DNA of 64,000 bases, taken from assembly GCF_029784155.1 (NCBI RefSeq), contig NC_073692.1, positions 272,615,827 to 272,679,826 of the forward strand, read 5' to 3'. The stretch is from Uranotaenia lowii (lineage: Eukaryota > Arthropoda > Insecta > Diptera > Culicidae). This document shows positions 23,814 through 35,377 of the stretch, in pieces (the first letter of the stretch is position 1; every line of letters starts with the position of its first letter). Below the pieces are notes generated by a model. It did no database searches, was not told where the DNA came from, and worked only from the letters and a program-made list of their open reading frames with translations. A program made the translations under genes and the position numbers.

Positions 23814-25343
23814 CACGGTGTCTCTGGAAGAAAACTTTATTTTTCGAAAATTAGCATCGCTAATTTTTGTACCATTCGAAAGCGGGGACCTTCCCCTTTC
23901 ATTTGAGCCCAAATTTGAAATATTCCACCGAGGGGTCTAGAATATTTTATTTTTTTGAAGATTTTATAACCTTTTAAACGGTTTTTCAAAGACAAAATCA
24001 TACTAATCACTGTGAAAACGCTCGTCTTACCTTTGACGTAAATCCAACATCATATGTCAAAAGTATGATTCAATAGGAAATTTCTCTGGCTACAATTTTG
24101 TAGAAGACGTCAAAATGATACAAATTGAGAGAAAAGAGTTGGAATGTCACAAACAGAGTGATTATTATTTCATTTGAAAAATCTAATTAAACTTCTCACC
24201 ACTGATTGTACTAAGACCAGAAAAAGTATTCTACGAGCTTAGTTACTGATTGTAGAGTGTAAAACGGTTTATTTACATTAGTTCAAAACGGTTTATTTAC
24301 ATTAGAAAATCAATATTTTGCATAAAATTGATCTGGATTATTTGAAGTGATGAGCATTTGTAGAGTTTTATTTTGGAAAAAAAGTCTCCCGCCTTTCTTG
24401 AAAATTTAGTTATTTATATTTTGAGCTTAGTAAGTTTGAATACTTTATGAACAAACATTTGGGACTACTCTTACATTCAAGCTCAAATTTTAAATATCTC
24501 ATCTGGATTTCAAAATCAAACATCTTTGTTGAAAACCTTTCATCCTATTTGATGATTTCTGAAGGTTTTCATACTTTTCAGTTTTGATTGATTGTAAAAC
24601 TTTACCATCACAATCACAAGCATGGTAAAGTGTCATATATAAAATTTTTAAAAAAATTCAACCTATTGTTTATGCTTGATAGCATAAATTAGTGTTTTTG
24701 GAAGCACTTGTTTATGTAAAAATGTGGTCGAATTTAAGTTTTCAAGCTAAAATTCTAGATTCTTCGTTTTTCTCAAAAGTACACGAACTGAACCTAATGT
24801 CTTTCTTGGTTTTTTTTTTTTGATAAAAAGGTTAAAGAAGATTACAAAATCTCAACATCAACTTTGTTTCCAACAATTTTAAGAGAATGATTTGATGTAA
24901 TACTATTATCTGAAAATATTCTCTCAATTTACTTTAAGTTGTCAGATCTGAAGTCTTCAGATTTTTTTGCGAATTTTTTATATCATTTTCTGAAAATTTT
25001 GCATATGTTCAAATTGTTGATTTTTGTTCAAATTTCCTAGAAAAAATAAAAAAAAAAGATGGGTTTGTATCTGATAATAAGAAACACTGCAAACATTTGC
25101 CTGTGGATTCCTGCATTTTTGGCTTTACGCTGGAAAGTTATTTTCTTACTTCTTTGAAAACAAAATATAACATCGTGTTATGAACAGTATTTAAAACAGT
25201 GACGGCTACCAATGCCTAAAATAATTTTTCTACATATATTTGCCCACATTAAGCACTTATTTTGAAAAAGTGCCTAACATTGCTTAAAGTATGAAATGAG
25301 TTACCAAATTTGCAAGTCAAGCAGGTGACATCTTTTTTTATAT

Positions 25344-25736
25344 GGCCGGAGCAAATTTGGAATTTATCTTTTGTCATTAGGAGGACATCATCACGAGGAA
25401 GGAGGGGGGGGGTTTAAAATAAAAATTGATTCAAATTTTCAATACATTGGAAAAAAAATGAACCAAAGCTGGCTTGCAACAAACTTGTATACAATGTACA
25501 TTGCACAAAATCAAACAATCGAGAAAATTAGAATCAAGCATTTGAAAATTTTTTCTAAATGACAGGTGATATTACTCCCATCTTCTACAGTTTGGTTTTC
25601 ACTCTTTTAACTGTTTGAATTTTCGAAGAATATATCAAATTTTTGTTTAAAATACCTTAAACTTTATTTATTCCCCAAATCGGTTTTTGGATAAATCGGA
25701 GTGACAAAAAAAAATTTTTTTGATATTTTTTCCGGA
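25344..25736. mobile_element. Worn Harbinger-like MITE copy
   Basis: It begins GGCCGGAGCAAATTTGGAAT and ends near GATATTTTTTCCGGA. It keeps the family's 'ACTTTATTTATTCCCC' and 'GTGACAAAA' blocks. The middle is diverged and the ends are imperfect compared with the copy at 40986-41367. Confidence 0.55.
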
Positions 25737-26037
25737 ATGAAAAAACTCCAAAAACGCTCATAACATCAGATAATCCTGATCAATTTTATGTGAAATATTG
25801 ATTTTTGATGTAAATAAACCGTTTTGAACATTTAGACACTCTACAATCAATAACTAAGCTCGTAGAATACTTTTTCTGGTCTAAGTACAATCAGTGGTAG
25901 GAAGTTTTATTAGATTTTTCAAATGAAATAATAATCACTCTGTTTGTGACATTCCATCTCTTTTCTCTCAATTTGTATCACTTTGATGCCTTCTACAGCC
26001 AGAGAAATTTCCTATTAAATCATATTTTTGACATATG

Positions 26038-27281
26038 AGGCCCTTAGAGCCAAAGGGGTATAAGTGCATAAAACCTGATTTCGAGAAAAAAGCCCTTGAA
26101 CTTCGTTGTGTTCCAGTAAATTCCATAGATATTTTTTATGAAATTTTTTCATGTGAATGATTTTTCTAAATAAAAACAAAGCATTTTACAACATTTTCCC
26201 AAAAAACAACGTTTATTTGACGTTTATTGAGGCGATACATATTTTTTAAATTTGGTACTTATACCCCTTTGGCTCCAAACACATGTACTTATACCCCTTT
26301 GCCACCAAATAAATTCACTTATACCCCTTTGCCACCAACAAATTTTCACATCCAGGTTTTTTTATCTTATTGATATGGGTAAGAAACTATAAATATTCAT
26401 TGCTACAAGAGTCAATTAGTTTTCGTATAAATATATTTTTTGTTGTTTTGATGAGAAATATACTCTGGTACAGTAGGTTAAGAGATTTTAAGGCTGAAGA
26501 TCGACCTGGTCTTGGCAACTTCTACTAAATCTCTCCAAACATCGTTTTTTCATCAAGATTAATTTATAATAATTCGTGAACGGTATTTTCCACTAAATTC
26601 CAATCACCACGTGTTTTGTACGGCTTTGCCTAATCAATTGGGTATTGGAATGGGACTTGCGGTCACTCTGAGTTGGTTTTTTACAGTAAATTAACGATAG
26701 GCGCTTCAATATTAACCCAATTATCTCGTACAAATACATTTTTTTTGTACTTTATAAGCCTTTAATCCGTGACACACTTCATATATCCAGAAATCAGGAA
26801 TTTGTGATCCGCTTATTTGTTATTGAAATAGAAAAAAATAATCAAATATATTAATTTTTTTTTCTACTAGAATTATCACTAAATGCAATCAGATGAATCA
26901 TAGTTGATGGTAAATTTTAAACATCATCAGCTATTCAAAAGAAAAGTGAATTACATTAATTTTAAAATTTTTTGGTCTCGATGAAAAAACATTACTTTCA
27001 TGAAATCAAGTTAGGGTTGGTGGCAAAGGGGTATAAGTACATCAGTTTAATGGACTTTGGAGGCAAAGGGGTATAAGTGCAGCACTTATACCCCTTTGGC
27101 TCCAAACAAAAAGGAAATTTCAGTAAGCACGATTTTTTCAACGAGATCTAAACATAACAAAATAGTGAAATAAAATTATGATTAAAATAGCATATGATGA
27201 TTGACAGTCAAGGATTCGTTCTAGATGGTTATCTCGACTTTTCCCATTTTGTCACTTATACCCCTTTGGCTCCAAGGGCCT
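26038..27281. mobile_element. DNA element with iterated 'CTTATACCCCTTTGG' motifs
   Basis: The left end is AGGCCCTTAGAGCC and the right end is GGCTCCAAGGGCCT. It is flanked by a CATATG duplication at 26032-26037 and 27282-27287 (6 bp; one base of uncertainty), and comparison with the intact left arm of the host foldback proves insertion. The unusual feature is a repeated ~21-bp motif, CACTTATACCCCTTTGGCTCC or its variant TGCCACC, found about eight times in both orientations: near 26044, 26260, 26286, 26316, 27013, 27063, 27083 and 27253. Motifs cluster at the ends and just inside them and may be transposase-binding sites. No coding frame is present; 1244 bp. Confidence 0.75.
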
Positions 27282-27462
27282 CATATGATGTTGGATTTAC
27301 GCTAAAGGTAAGTTGAGCGTTTTCACAGTGATTAGTATGATTTTGTCTTTGAAAAACCGTTAAAAAGGTAATAAAATCTTCAAAAAAATAAAATGTTCTA
27401 GACCCCTCGGTGGATTATTTCAAATTTGGGCTCAAATGAAAGGGAATAGTCCGAGCTTTCGA

Positions 27463-28598
27463 ATGTATGTATGTATGTATGTATGAAAACCCACCAGTGG
27501 CTGATAGGTCTTTCGACCCGAGTCGGTACGGGAAGTCTCGATCGCAATCACAACCAAGGGGTCCGTTACCACTGGCTTGGGACAGGTTTGACTCATCTTC
27601 CTTCCTTCCAACTGTTCGAAACAAATCAAGAATCAAGAAAAGGTAAGTAACCTACACATGATTCCAAATTTGCCGAGATACTCCGGCTGGCTTGAACCCA
27701 CAATCCATTGTATATCAGTTTTCCGATCGTTTGATGTCCTGTCCATTCCCCCAACAAACCAACCCCATAATAGAGTTAAGCTATTTAACATGTAGTTATT
27801 TAATCAATCATCATCATTTAAACTTACCATACCATCAATACAAAAGAAATTATCACGAATACTTATCTTTGTGTAGCAAACTAGTAATCTTCCAGGTCAC
27901 AGTAAGCCGTGATTTAGACGACATCTAGAAAACCGCATGCACAGTAAAGGAAAACAACTGTTTCCAAGCCATCACAAATTTTGGTTTAACGAAAGTGATT
28001 ATTTGAACAAGCAAATGTCCACACATACTGTTTCCATACTTGCACCCTTGACCCAGCGATGAAATACGCTGCCACATAATCGTCGTACCTACAAGCTTTC
28101 ATTATCAAATGGAACCTCTTTCAGGAGAGCATTGCACCAGCTCCCACACAAATGTTTTCTTTTCCAAAGGAAATGTTTTCATGATCACGTTAAAGTATCT
28201 TCTCTATGCTCCTTTCTCTCTTCTCTATCAGTAGGTCAATACAAAATAATTTTCCAAGAGTCACAATTTTAATTTTCAGCACCATTTTCGATGGAATCCA
28301 GGGAAGTACACATCCGAAATTTATGGGAACAATTTTGGTCAAACTATTGGCGGACTTTTCTTAGAAAACAGCGACAGATTTGGGGGCAAATCACTAGCAA
28401 AAATAGCTCATTCAAAAGCTCACGCACGCTGGGGGAGTAAATCGTTGCACTTATAACAATACCACTATCACAATATCACGATCAAAAGAAACGCCCCCGA
28501 AAAAAACTCAAAAATAATTTTTTGAACATATTGATTAAAAAATTTTACGGAGCTCGATTAAAACGCGTGCGATGCTCGAAGGTCATCGCCTGCTCCTC
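27463..28598 (-). mobile_element. Retroposon with 18-bp TSD and CATA-repeat tail
   Basis: AATAGTCCGAGCTTTCGA is present at 27445-27462 and 28599-28616, an 18-bp target duplication typical of target-primed reverse transcription. Read on the minus strand, the insert ends in (CATA)n at 27464-27482, which would be its 3' tail. The 3' part includes 'GACTCGGGTCGAAAGACC' and 'AGCCACTGGTGGG'. A GTTCAAGCC word (minus strand, near 27697) resembles an RNA polymerase III box B. No RT frame is present, so it is either a long SINE, a truncated LINE 3' end or a retrocopy of a transcript. Confidence 0.7.
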
Positions 28599-28679
28599 AA
28601 TAGTCCGAGCTTTCGAGTGGTACAATAATTAGCGATGCTAATTTTCGATAAATAAAATCGTTCCATCAGAGACACCGTG

Positions 28680-29690
28680 AGTATAGGATAAAAAAGCCAT
28701 ATTAAGTTTGTAAGTGATATCATTAAGTCAATCTGTCATACTGGGTAAAGTTTTTTATAGTATCGAAAAATGTAAAAAATTGTTATAGACTTAGATACTA
28801 GATTATTTAAATTTTCTATGAGTATCAAAAACTTTAAAAAACTATCCCACTATGTGAGATACTTTGAGATACCACATCATCATTTTGTTAACATTAAATG
28901 ATAACTTTATCACATTATATTAAAATTAAAATTGGATAAGTTTTGTGGTTTAAAAATGTTGCATCTAACCCTGCTGTTGCATGATGCCCCGTTTGACGGT
29001 ATAAGTTGCTCATTTGTTTGATTGAAAGTCTCGCCAATCTGTATATTTTAATTTTGTTCAGCTGAAATTTGCCAGAAGCAAGAATAAGAAAATTGATTCA
29101 TTAAATAAGAGTTAAATTCAAGAGCAAAGTCCACTTTCTCACATCTATCTTCCTCCCACAATTTTTTTTTTATTTGCGTTATCAAACCCATTTGACGATT
29201 GATACCAGTTCCCAGGGCTCGCTGTACTCCCTAGTGACCATTTTGTGATGAGTCGGTTGATAAAGCAATACGACAAATCATTTGGACACAATGACGGGCG
29301 ATTGGAAGCATGATTGATTATGTTGCCAAAACAATGAAATTCCATTGTCGAACAACCCGACCCATTGGACTTCGAACTATATGGGATGTTGGGAAACATC
29401 TGACGCGATTTATTTTATCATTTTAATTTCTTTACTTTGAACTACGACAAAACGATAGGGTTTGAATTTCTAAACAAATTTTACGTCACGAAAGTCTGGC
29501 ACTCTAAAAGACATCTCGCGATAAATACTGTAAATGCTTTTTTCCCTTTTTAACATGCTGTATAATTCAGAAATGAATAAACTTTTAAGTTTAAAGTTTC
29601 TCTAATCAAACAATCAATCAATGCTGTATATTTTTTTTTTTTTCGAGAAAAGCATTTGTAAAGCTATCTTCTGAACACACTGACCCAAAT
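28680..29690. other. Unassigned sequence
   Basis: AT-rich with no terminal repeats. An 84-codon minus-strand frame at 29145-29399 has no recognised domain; its only notable feature is a less AT-rich stretch at 29190-29400. I do not call it a gene. Confidence 0.3.
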
Positions 29691-30163
29691 TTGGACAATG
29701 ATAAAAGCCAGGATAAAGAAAAGATCCATAATTCAGATTTATGTAAAAGGATCAGCTTCAGGATGGGGGATCAGAATCCGGTATCGACACCAAAATTACG
29801 ATATAGTTTAAAACCTATGGACCAATACTCCCGGGAACTAGCTCAGCTGCAGGAGAACCCTGAACTGTGTCTCAGGGTCGGCCTACTACTGGGTAAACGG
29901 AGGGAACGCGGATCAAATTTTAAGAGGCAAACTGTGGAGTTTCTTGCTAAATAAGAAGTTAGAAAATTAAATTCTGAAACTGGGGTTTTTATTTTTACTA
30001 CAGTGTGGGTGTGGGTGTGGTTCAGGGGTAGCTTCACTGGCTTTTGAGGGTGTACATACCGTCGACGGATTTTCTCGTTGGCGCGCTTGCTGGATACTGG
30101 TCGTGGAACTGCTGGATGGAGCTCTGGTGTTTCTCAGGTAACTATGGTGACCGAGACGTGGCG
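29691..30163. other. Unrecognised, moderately GC-rich segment (possible old element)
   Basis: An 87-codon plus-strand frame (29691-29954, MDNDKSQDKEKIHNSDLCKR) shows coding-like composition but no domain I know. 30000-30163 has a (GTGTGG)-rich stretch and a higher GC level, and continues after the foldback insertion at 31996-32300 in similar style. Together they may be one old repeat. No function is proposed. Confidence 0.25.
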
Positions 30164-30171
30164 ATGTGTAC

Positions 30172-31987
30172 TAGGGTGTCCCAAAATTGCATAACTTCTG
30201 GGAATCTGGGGGCTCACCCTCCAAATGGTAAATTATGATGTGCAGAACAAACTTTTGTATGGGGCCGACTAAAAAAATCATGTTTAGAGGTTCCGCAAGC
30301 GCGATCTTTAAAAAAAGTCCACTTTCAAAAGATTTGATTTTAAATAAATTCTGGGTCCAAAAATTTTCATTAAATTTATATATTTTATATTTTTTTAATT
30401 TTGTTTGAGTTAAAAACTACACGTAAAAGTTACAAAATGAACCAAATTTGTATCAAAATGTAAAACTAGCAAGCTATTTTCAAGAAAAAAAAATTTTTGG
30501 TCCAAAAATTTTGAATTCAACTGACCAAAATGTGTACCAAGCGTAGAATATTTTTGATACCAATGCCATCAAAAGATGCGGATTTTTGTGCACTTAAACT
30601 TTGCTGAACAAAACATGTGGTTTGTATCAACGTGTGAACAGATATTTACGATTTAATGCTTAACAAAAAACACAACTTAGGATATTTTTTATTTAATTTA
30701 TCAATTTTGTCTTAATAAATAGCTACTTTAAAATCAAAATACTTGCAAAAAAAGACTTTGATGGTTTAAAGGAGTCATCAGAAGGGCATATACCGAATTT
30801 GAGCAGAATCGGACAACAGGAAGGGGTTGCACTGAATCTCAAGTGTGAAAGGGATTCTGAGACATAGTGTTCTGAAGAAGCATAAAAAACTGGTTTTTCA
30901 TCATACATTTTTGTCTTTACCAATCGATTGCTTGATTATGTAAGTTTTATTAAAATTTAAATTAAGACTAACATTTCACCTGAAGACTGCAACTCGATTG
31001 GACTTAAAACAAAAAAGTTATGGCTGTTCCAAGATTGTATTTTTGTGGCAAATTGTCGTTTAACACACAATGAGTACTTTTTACTCATTGCGTTTTACAG
31101 GACAATTTGTAACCAAAATACAATCTTTGAACAGCCATAACTTTTTTGTTTTAAGTCCAATCAAGTTGCAGTCTTCAGGTGAATTGTTAGTCTTAATTTA
31201 AATTTTAATAAAACTTACATAATCAAGCAATCGATTGTTAAAGACAAAAATGTATGATGAAAAACCAGTTTTTTATGCTTCTTCAGAACACTATGTCTCA
31301 GAATCCCTTTCACACTTGAGATTCAGTACAACCCCTTCCTGTTGTCCGATTCTACTCAAATTCGGTATATGGCCTTCTGATGACTCCTTTAAACCATCAA
31401 AGTCTTTTTTTGCAAGTATTTTGATTTTAAAGTAGGTATTTATTAAGACAAAATTGATAAATTAAATAAAAAATATCCTAAATTGTGTTTTTTGTTAAGC
31501 ATTAAATCGTGAATAGCTGTTCACACGTTGATACAAACTACATGTTTTGTTCAGCAAAGTTTAAGTGCACAAAAATCCGCATCTTTTGATGGCATTGGTA
31601 TCAAAAATATTCTATGCTTGGTACACATTTTGGTCAGTTGAATTCAAAGTTTTTGGACCAAAAAAATTTTTTTTCTTGAAAATAGCTTGCTAGTTTTACA
31701 TTTTGATACAAATTTGGTTCATTTTGTATTTTTACGTGTAGTTTTTAACTCAAACAAAATTAAAAAAATATGAAATATATTAATTTAATGAAAATTTTTG
31801 GACCCAGAATTTATTTAAAATCAAATCTTTTGAAAGTGGACTTTTTTTAAAGATCGCGCTTGCGGAACCTCTAAACATGATTTTTTTTAGTCGGCCCCAT
31901 ACAAAAGTTTGTTCTGCACATCATAATTTACCATTTGGAGGGTGAGCCCCCAGATTCCCAGAAGTTATGCAATTTTGGGACACCCTA
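30172..31987. mobile_element. hAT-like foldback element, 1.8 kb, perfect 8-bp TSD
   Basis: The ends TAGGGTGTCCCAAAATTGCA and TGCAATTTTGGGACACCCTA are exact inverted repeats, flanked by ATGTGTAC at 30164-30171 and 31988-31995. The arms run almost the whole length (about 30172-31055 and 31095-31987) with few mismatches around a ~40-bp centre that holds 'GAGTACTTTTTACTC'. The same short frame appears on opposite strands in both arms (30723-30923 and 31235-31435), which simply reflects the palindrome. Blocks such as 'GAAGGGGT', 'GAGACAT(A/T)(G/T)TGTTC' and 'AAACTGGTTTTTCAT' are shared with the foldback at 2561-3339. Confidence 0.9.
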
Positions 31988-31995
31988 ATGTGTAC

Positions 31996-32891
31996 CCAAT
32001 TTGTAGCTTTTGGGCACTAGAAATGGTAAGCACTGGCGTCTTCCCTCTTTGACACTATCGGCGGACCACAGCAAGGCCGTATTGGTCGCGCCGAGAGGGG
32101 GTATCCTTAATAATTAAGGCTCATCGGGCCTGAGACTTCTCTCCTTTACGATGATGGTTCCACGGAACCAGAGAGTCGGGTCTTTTACGGATTAGACGTA
32201 GGCAGTCAAAGACTACCTAGGACGAATCGCGTGCGCGTGTGAGGTCTCGGAGGACGTTTTTGTGATCGAAAAATCGATCCAAGAATACAAGGTCCTGTAA
32301 TCGAGCAAAAATGAAATTGCAGGACTCAATTTTGGCTTTAATAGGTCTCCATTACCTGAATGATCTACGTTGATCTCAACCGGAAATGCCACATAAACCG
32401 TACTTTCTATTTTTTTAGACACTCACAACATTCACACACGAACGCCAAAATGAAAATGACCTATAGCGGAAGCTAGGTCATCTTCATCCCTTCCTTTTAC
32501 CATTTCTTCAATAGTTATGCCACCCAACATGGTGAACCACCCCTACTTGTTCATACTACTATGAACATTTTGTTGAACACCCCCGCTGAAGCCCGCCTGA
32601 TTATAAACTTACAATAATGTGTACTTGTTATTCAAAATTTAAACCAAACTAGCTAATACATGTAATTTTCCCTATTTCCCTTAAATTTAACAACATACAC
32701 AACAGCCCACCTATAACAATTTAAAATATTTGAAAAACGAATTAATACCTTTTGTAACAACGGTTACAAGTTATAGAAAAATCAGGATCAATGATCAAAG
32801 CGCAAATCGGGATCAATTCAGAGTCCGGGATCATTAAATAGAATCGGAACTAATATCAGAATCCATAATCAGAATAAGAAATTCTAGGATC
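31996..32891. other. Unassigned segment, partly GC-rich
   Basis: 32030-32330 is noticeably more GC-rich ('GGCGGACCACAGCAAGGCCG', 'GCGCCGAGAGGGGG') and resembles the 3' part of an old transposon. 32560-32890 is AT-rich. I see no open frame with a known domain. Confidence 0.3.
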
Positions 32892-33154
32892 TGTGTGGGT
32901 CATGCTCAATATGAGAACCGCAGTGCATATTAGGCGTCGTACACAAATTGCGTAACGCATTTAGGGGGGGAGGGGGATTGAGTCTGCGTTACATGCTGTT
33001 ACATAGGGGGATAGGGGGTACTTGGTTCAGTTACGTAACAAATTAATGGAACAAAACATAAAGAAAAGAATTGTAATTTTCTTCTACGCACCCCTTGTTC
33101 GAAAGCGTCAATGGTGGTTAAGTATTTTGTAAATAAAGTTTGATTCAGAAAAAC

Positions 33155-35010
33155 CGTTTATGTGCGAGCAAACTGTGCTGCGCCCGAATTGCGAGCTGGA
33201 AAAGCTGCGCTTGCGAGCAAACTGTGCTGCGTTGTAGTATGGCGAGCTGAAAGCTGTGCTTGCGAGCCGATGTGGTTGCGCCTAATTGAGAGCTGGAAAA
33301 GCTGCGCCTGCAAGCACACTGTGCTGCACTGAATTGCGAGCAGGATAGGTTGCGCTTACGAGCCGAATTGGCTGCATCAAAATGCGAGCAGGAAGAGCTG
33401 CGCCTGCGAGTATTCTTTGCTGCGCCTTATTGTGGGCCGGATGCATAGATGCCACACCTACCGATTTTTCGGTATTCATACCGATTTTTGACGAAAATGT
33501 TGACCAAGAATCGGTATTCACAGAATACCGATTTTTGGCAAAACCTACCGATTTCATACCGATTTTTGAAAAATTCGTTCTGACAGATTTTTTTTTCAAA
33601 ATATAACTATAACTATCTTTTTCCTTATTTGAATTATGAAACAATATAATTCTAGTGCCTATTTAGCCAGCAAGTCTCAGATTATTCGATAGCATCTTTG
33701 TCTCGTATGCCAACTCTCTTGAGATCAAATTTTGATTATCGAATAACATGGTAGATTAGAGATTATAGCAGTTTAAGATATAAGCAAATCATATCTTGAA
33801 GTTGTGGATTTAAAATTTAGGAACCAAGATAAGTGCACGCTCTTGATAAATTGCACAAGTCCACAAAATTTAAAAAAAAATCTATGTTTTTTGTGATAGC
33901 TTTTGCTGGTGAAAATTTAAAAAATTTGTGCGCTTTTTGGCAAAGCTTTGAAACATTCCAAATATTTTGAAAATATCCACAGAATAATCAACATTCTCGA
34001 AGACCACGAGTAATTTTGATTTCTAAGAAAAAAGTAATGGAAGTTTTCATTTCGTTAATTTTTCCAAACCACAACCACAAAAAACGGGAATATTGACGAA
34101 ATTTTAGAGAAATTTTAAACGAAATTGAATTTTTGATATTCAAATACACAAAAAATCAAATCGTTTCGCTGTCTTCAACAAAGTTGTTCAATGAGTTATG
34201 ATCTTTAATATCAAATACTCAATGATTATCTTGAATGATGTCATAAATAGTTGTTATCTTATTTATTTCTATTTTTAAAAATTGTAGAAATTTATTTTTT
34301 CTCAACGTTGTATTTCTGAAACAAGAACATCCAGGCAAGATCTGGATTCATGATTGTAATAGTATTCAGTGTAAAGATTTAGGGGCATAAAAATACTAAA
34401 TAATAAAAGTTTTTAGAGTGAACACCACACTAAAGTCGCAGTGGGCAGAAAATATCATGTTTAAAAATTAAAATATCAGCAAAATAGTAATTTTTCAATA
34501 TTCTTTCAATAAAAAAAGTATTAAAAGTTTCGAAAAATAATCGGTATTTATATCGATTTTTGGAATTTTATACCGAATACCGATTTTTTCGGACTCAAAA
34601 ATACCGATTTTAATGTGGCATCACTGGCTGGATGAGCTGCGTCTGCGAACCGAATCGGCAGCGCCAATTTGCGAAAATGTGGCAACCGTGAACAATTTAT
34701 ACTTGCGAGCTAACTGAACTGCGCTTAGTTGAAAGCTTAAGGGTTGTTCATAGTTAGTTAGATGCGAACTAATTGTGCTGCGTTTGAAAGCGAGCTATGT
34801 GCTGCGCCCAACGTGAGCCAAAAAAGCTGCGCCTGAATTCGAGCTATGTGCTGCACCATGTGCGAGCCAATTGGGCTAAGTTTGAATGTGAACTGTCAAA
34901 TTGCCTGATTGCGAGGTATATGCTGTGCAAAAAGCAAGTCAAATGGGCTGCACCTGAATGAAAGCTTTGTTATGCGCCTGAATGCGTGCAGCTAAGTGTG
35001 CTGCGAAATA
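33155..35010. repeat. Degenerate tandem-repeat tract, split by a hAT element
   Basis: The two parts, 33160-33443 and 34627-35010, are built from diverged units of about 27-30 bp with the core GCGAGC(n)~10GCTGCGCCTG. Typical words are 'GCGAGCTGGAAAAGCTGCGC', 'TGCGAGCAAACTGTGCTGCG' and 'GAGCTATGTGCTGCGCC'. GC content is far above the flanks. On the minus strand one frame reads repeated 'LAGAA.PAR' peptides, but stops interrupt it. Looks like a decayed minisatellite or the internal repeats of an old element. Confidence 0.65.
33444..34626. mobile_element. hAT element (non-autonomous) inside the tandem tract
   Basis: The left end is CATAGATGCCACACC and the right end (reverse complement) CAGTGATGCCACATT. 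The 8-bp flanks GCCGGATG (33436-33443) and GCTGGATG (34627-34634) differ at one base. Subterminal 'ACCGATTTTT' and 'CGGTATT' words are repeated several times at both ends (33480-33570 and 34540-34610). There is no transposase frame in the 1183 bp. The insertion separates two parts of one tandem tract. Confidence 0.8.
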
Positions 35011-35029
35011 AAGCATTGGTAACCATTTA

Positions 35030-35377
35030 TTGCGACTTCTCGTGAAGGCAAATTCAATTATTTTGCGTCTGTTTAATTTAAACAAAATATACAAGTTAAG
35101 TGTGGTGCCCAATGCGAGCTCTTTTGTTGCTCATCAACACGAGATTAATCAAAATGAAACCCAAAACCCAACCAAGGCAGATAACATTGTGATTTGCGAA
35201 CGTTGCCCAAATTTGCGGCACAGAAAAATCAAAAATCTGTTCAAAATCTATGAAATTAAATTGCAATGCCAGAACTCAAAGTCAAATGAAAGTAAATGTT
35301 TTGCTTTTCGAAGAGAACATTTAAATCCTGTTGGAATGACAATATACATATGTCAACTTAAAAATGTTAATTTGTGA
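35030..35377 (+). CDS. Unrecognised 115-codon open frame
   Basis: An uninterrupted frame follows the tandem tract. It has no ATG near its beginning (the first codon is TTG), so it would need an upstream exon or be the tail of an old frame. Residues include a CERC motif and two further Cys (CQNSKSNESKC), loosely zinc-binding in look, and a basic composition. I do not recognise a family. The AT-rich context and the lack of a start make a chance frame quite possible. Confidence 0.15.
   Translation: MRLLVKANSIILRLFNLNKIYKLSVVPNASSFVAHQHEINQNETQNPTKADNIVICERCPNLRHRKIKNLFKIYEIKLQCQNSKSNESKCFAFRREHLNPVGMTIYICQLKNVNL

Larger units (their letters stand above)
23814..28679. mobile_element. Foldback element with ~530-bp arms, right arm broken twice
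   Basis: The ends CACGGTGTCTCTGG and CCATCAGAGACACCGTG face each other. The left arm is 23814-24345. The right arm is its reverse complement in three pieces: 25780-26037, 27282-27462 and 28617-28679, separated by an 'ATACCCC' element and a retroposon. Removing both inserts restores a continuous arm. Shared blocks include 'aaacggtttatttacat', 'tttgtgacattcca', 'ccagagaaatttcctat', 'agacccctcggtgg' and 'agcatcgctaat'. The 1.4-kb core is AT-rich, contains a worn Harbinger-like MITE and has no transposase. A 24-bp unit holding 'aaacggtttatttacatta' is tandemly doubled at 24263-24304. Confidence 0.8.

Noticed and set aside
29145..29399. 84-codon minus-strand coding sequence
   Set aside because: Composition is slightly coding-like but there is no family signature, signal peptide or supporting neighbour.
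30723..31435. Two identical ~66-codon frames on opposite strands
   Set aside because: They are mirror copies within the arms of the foldback 30172-31987, not genes.
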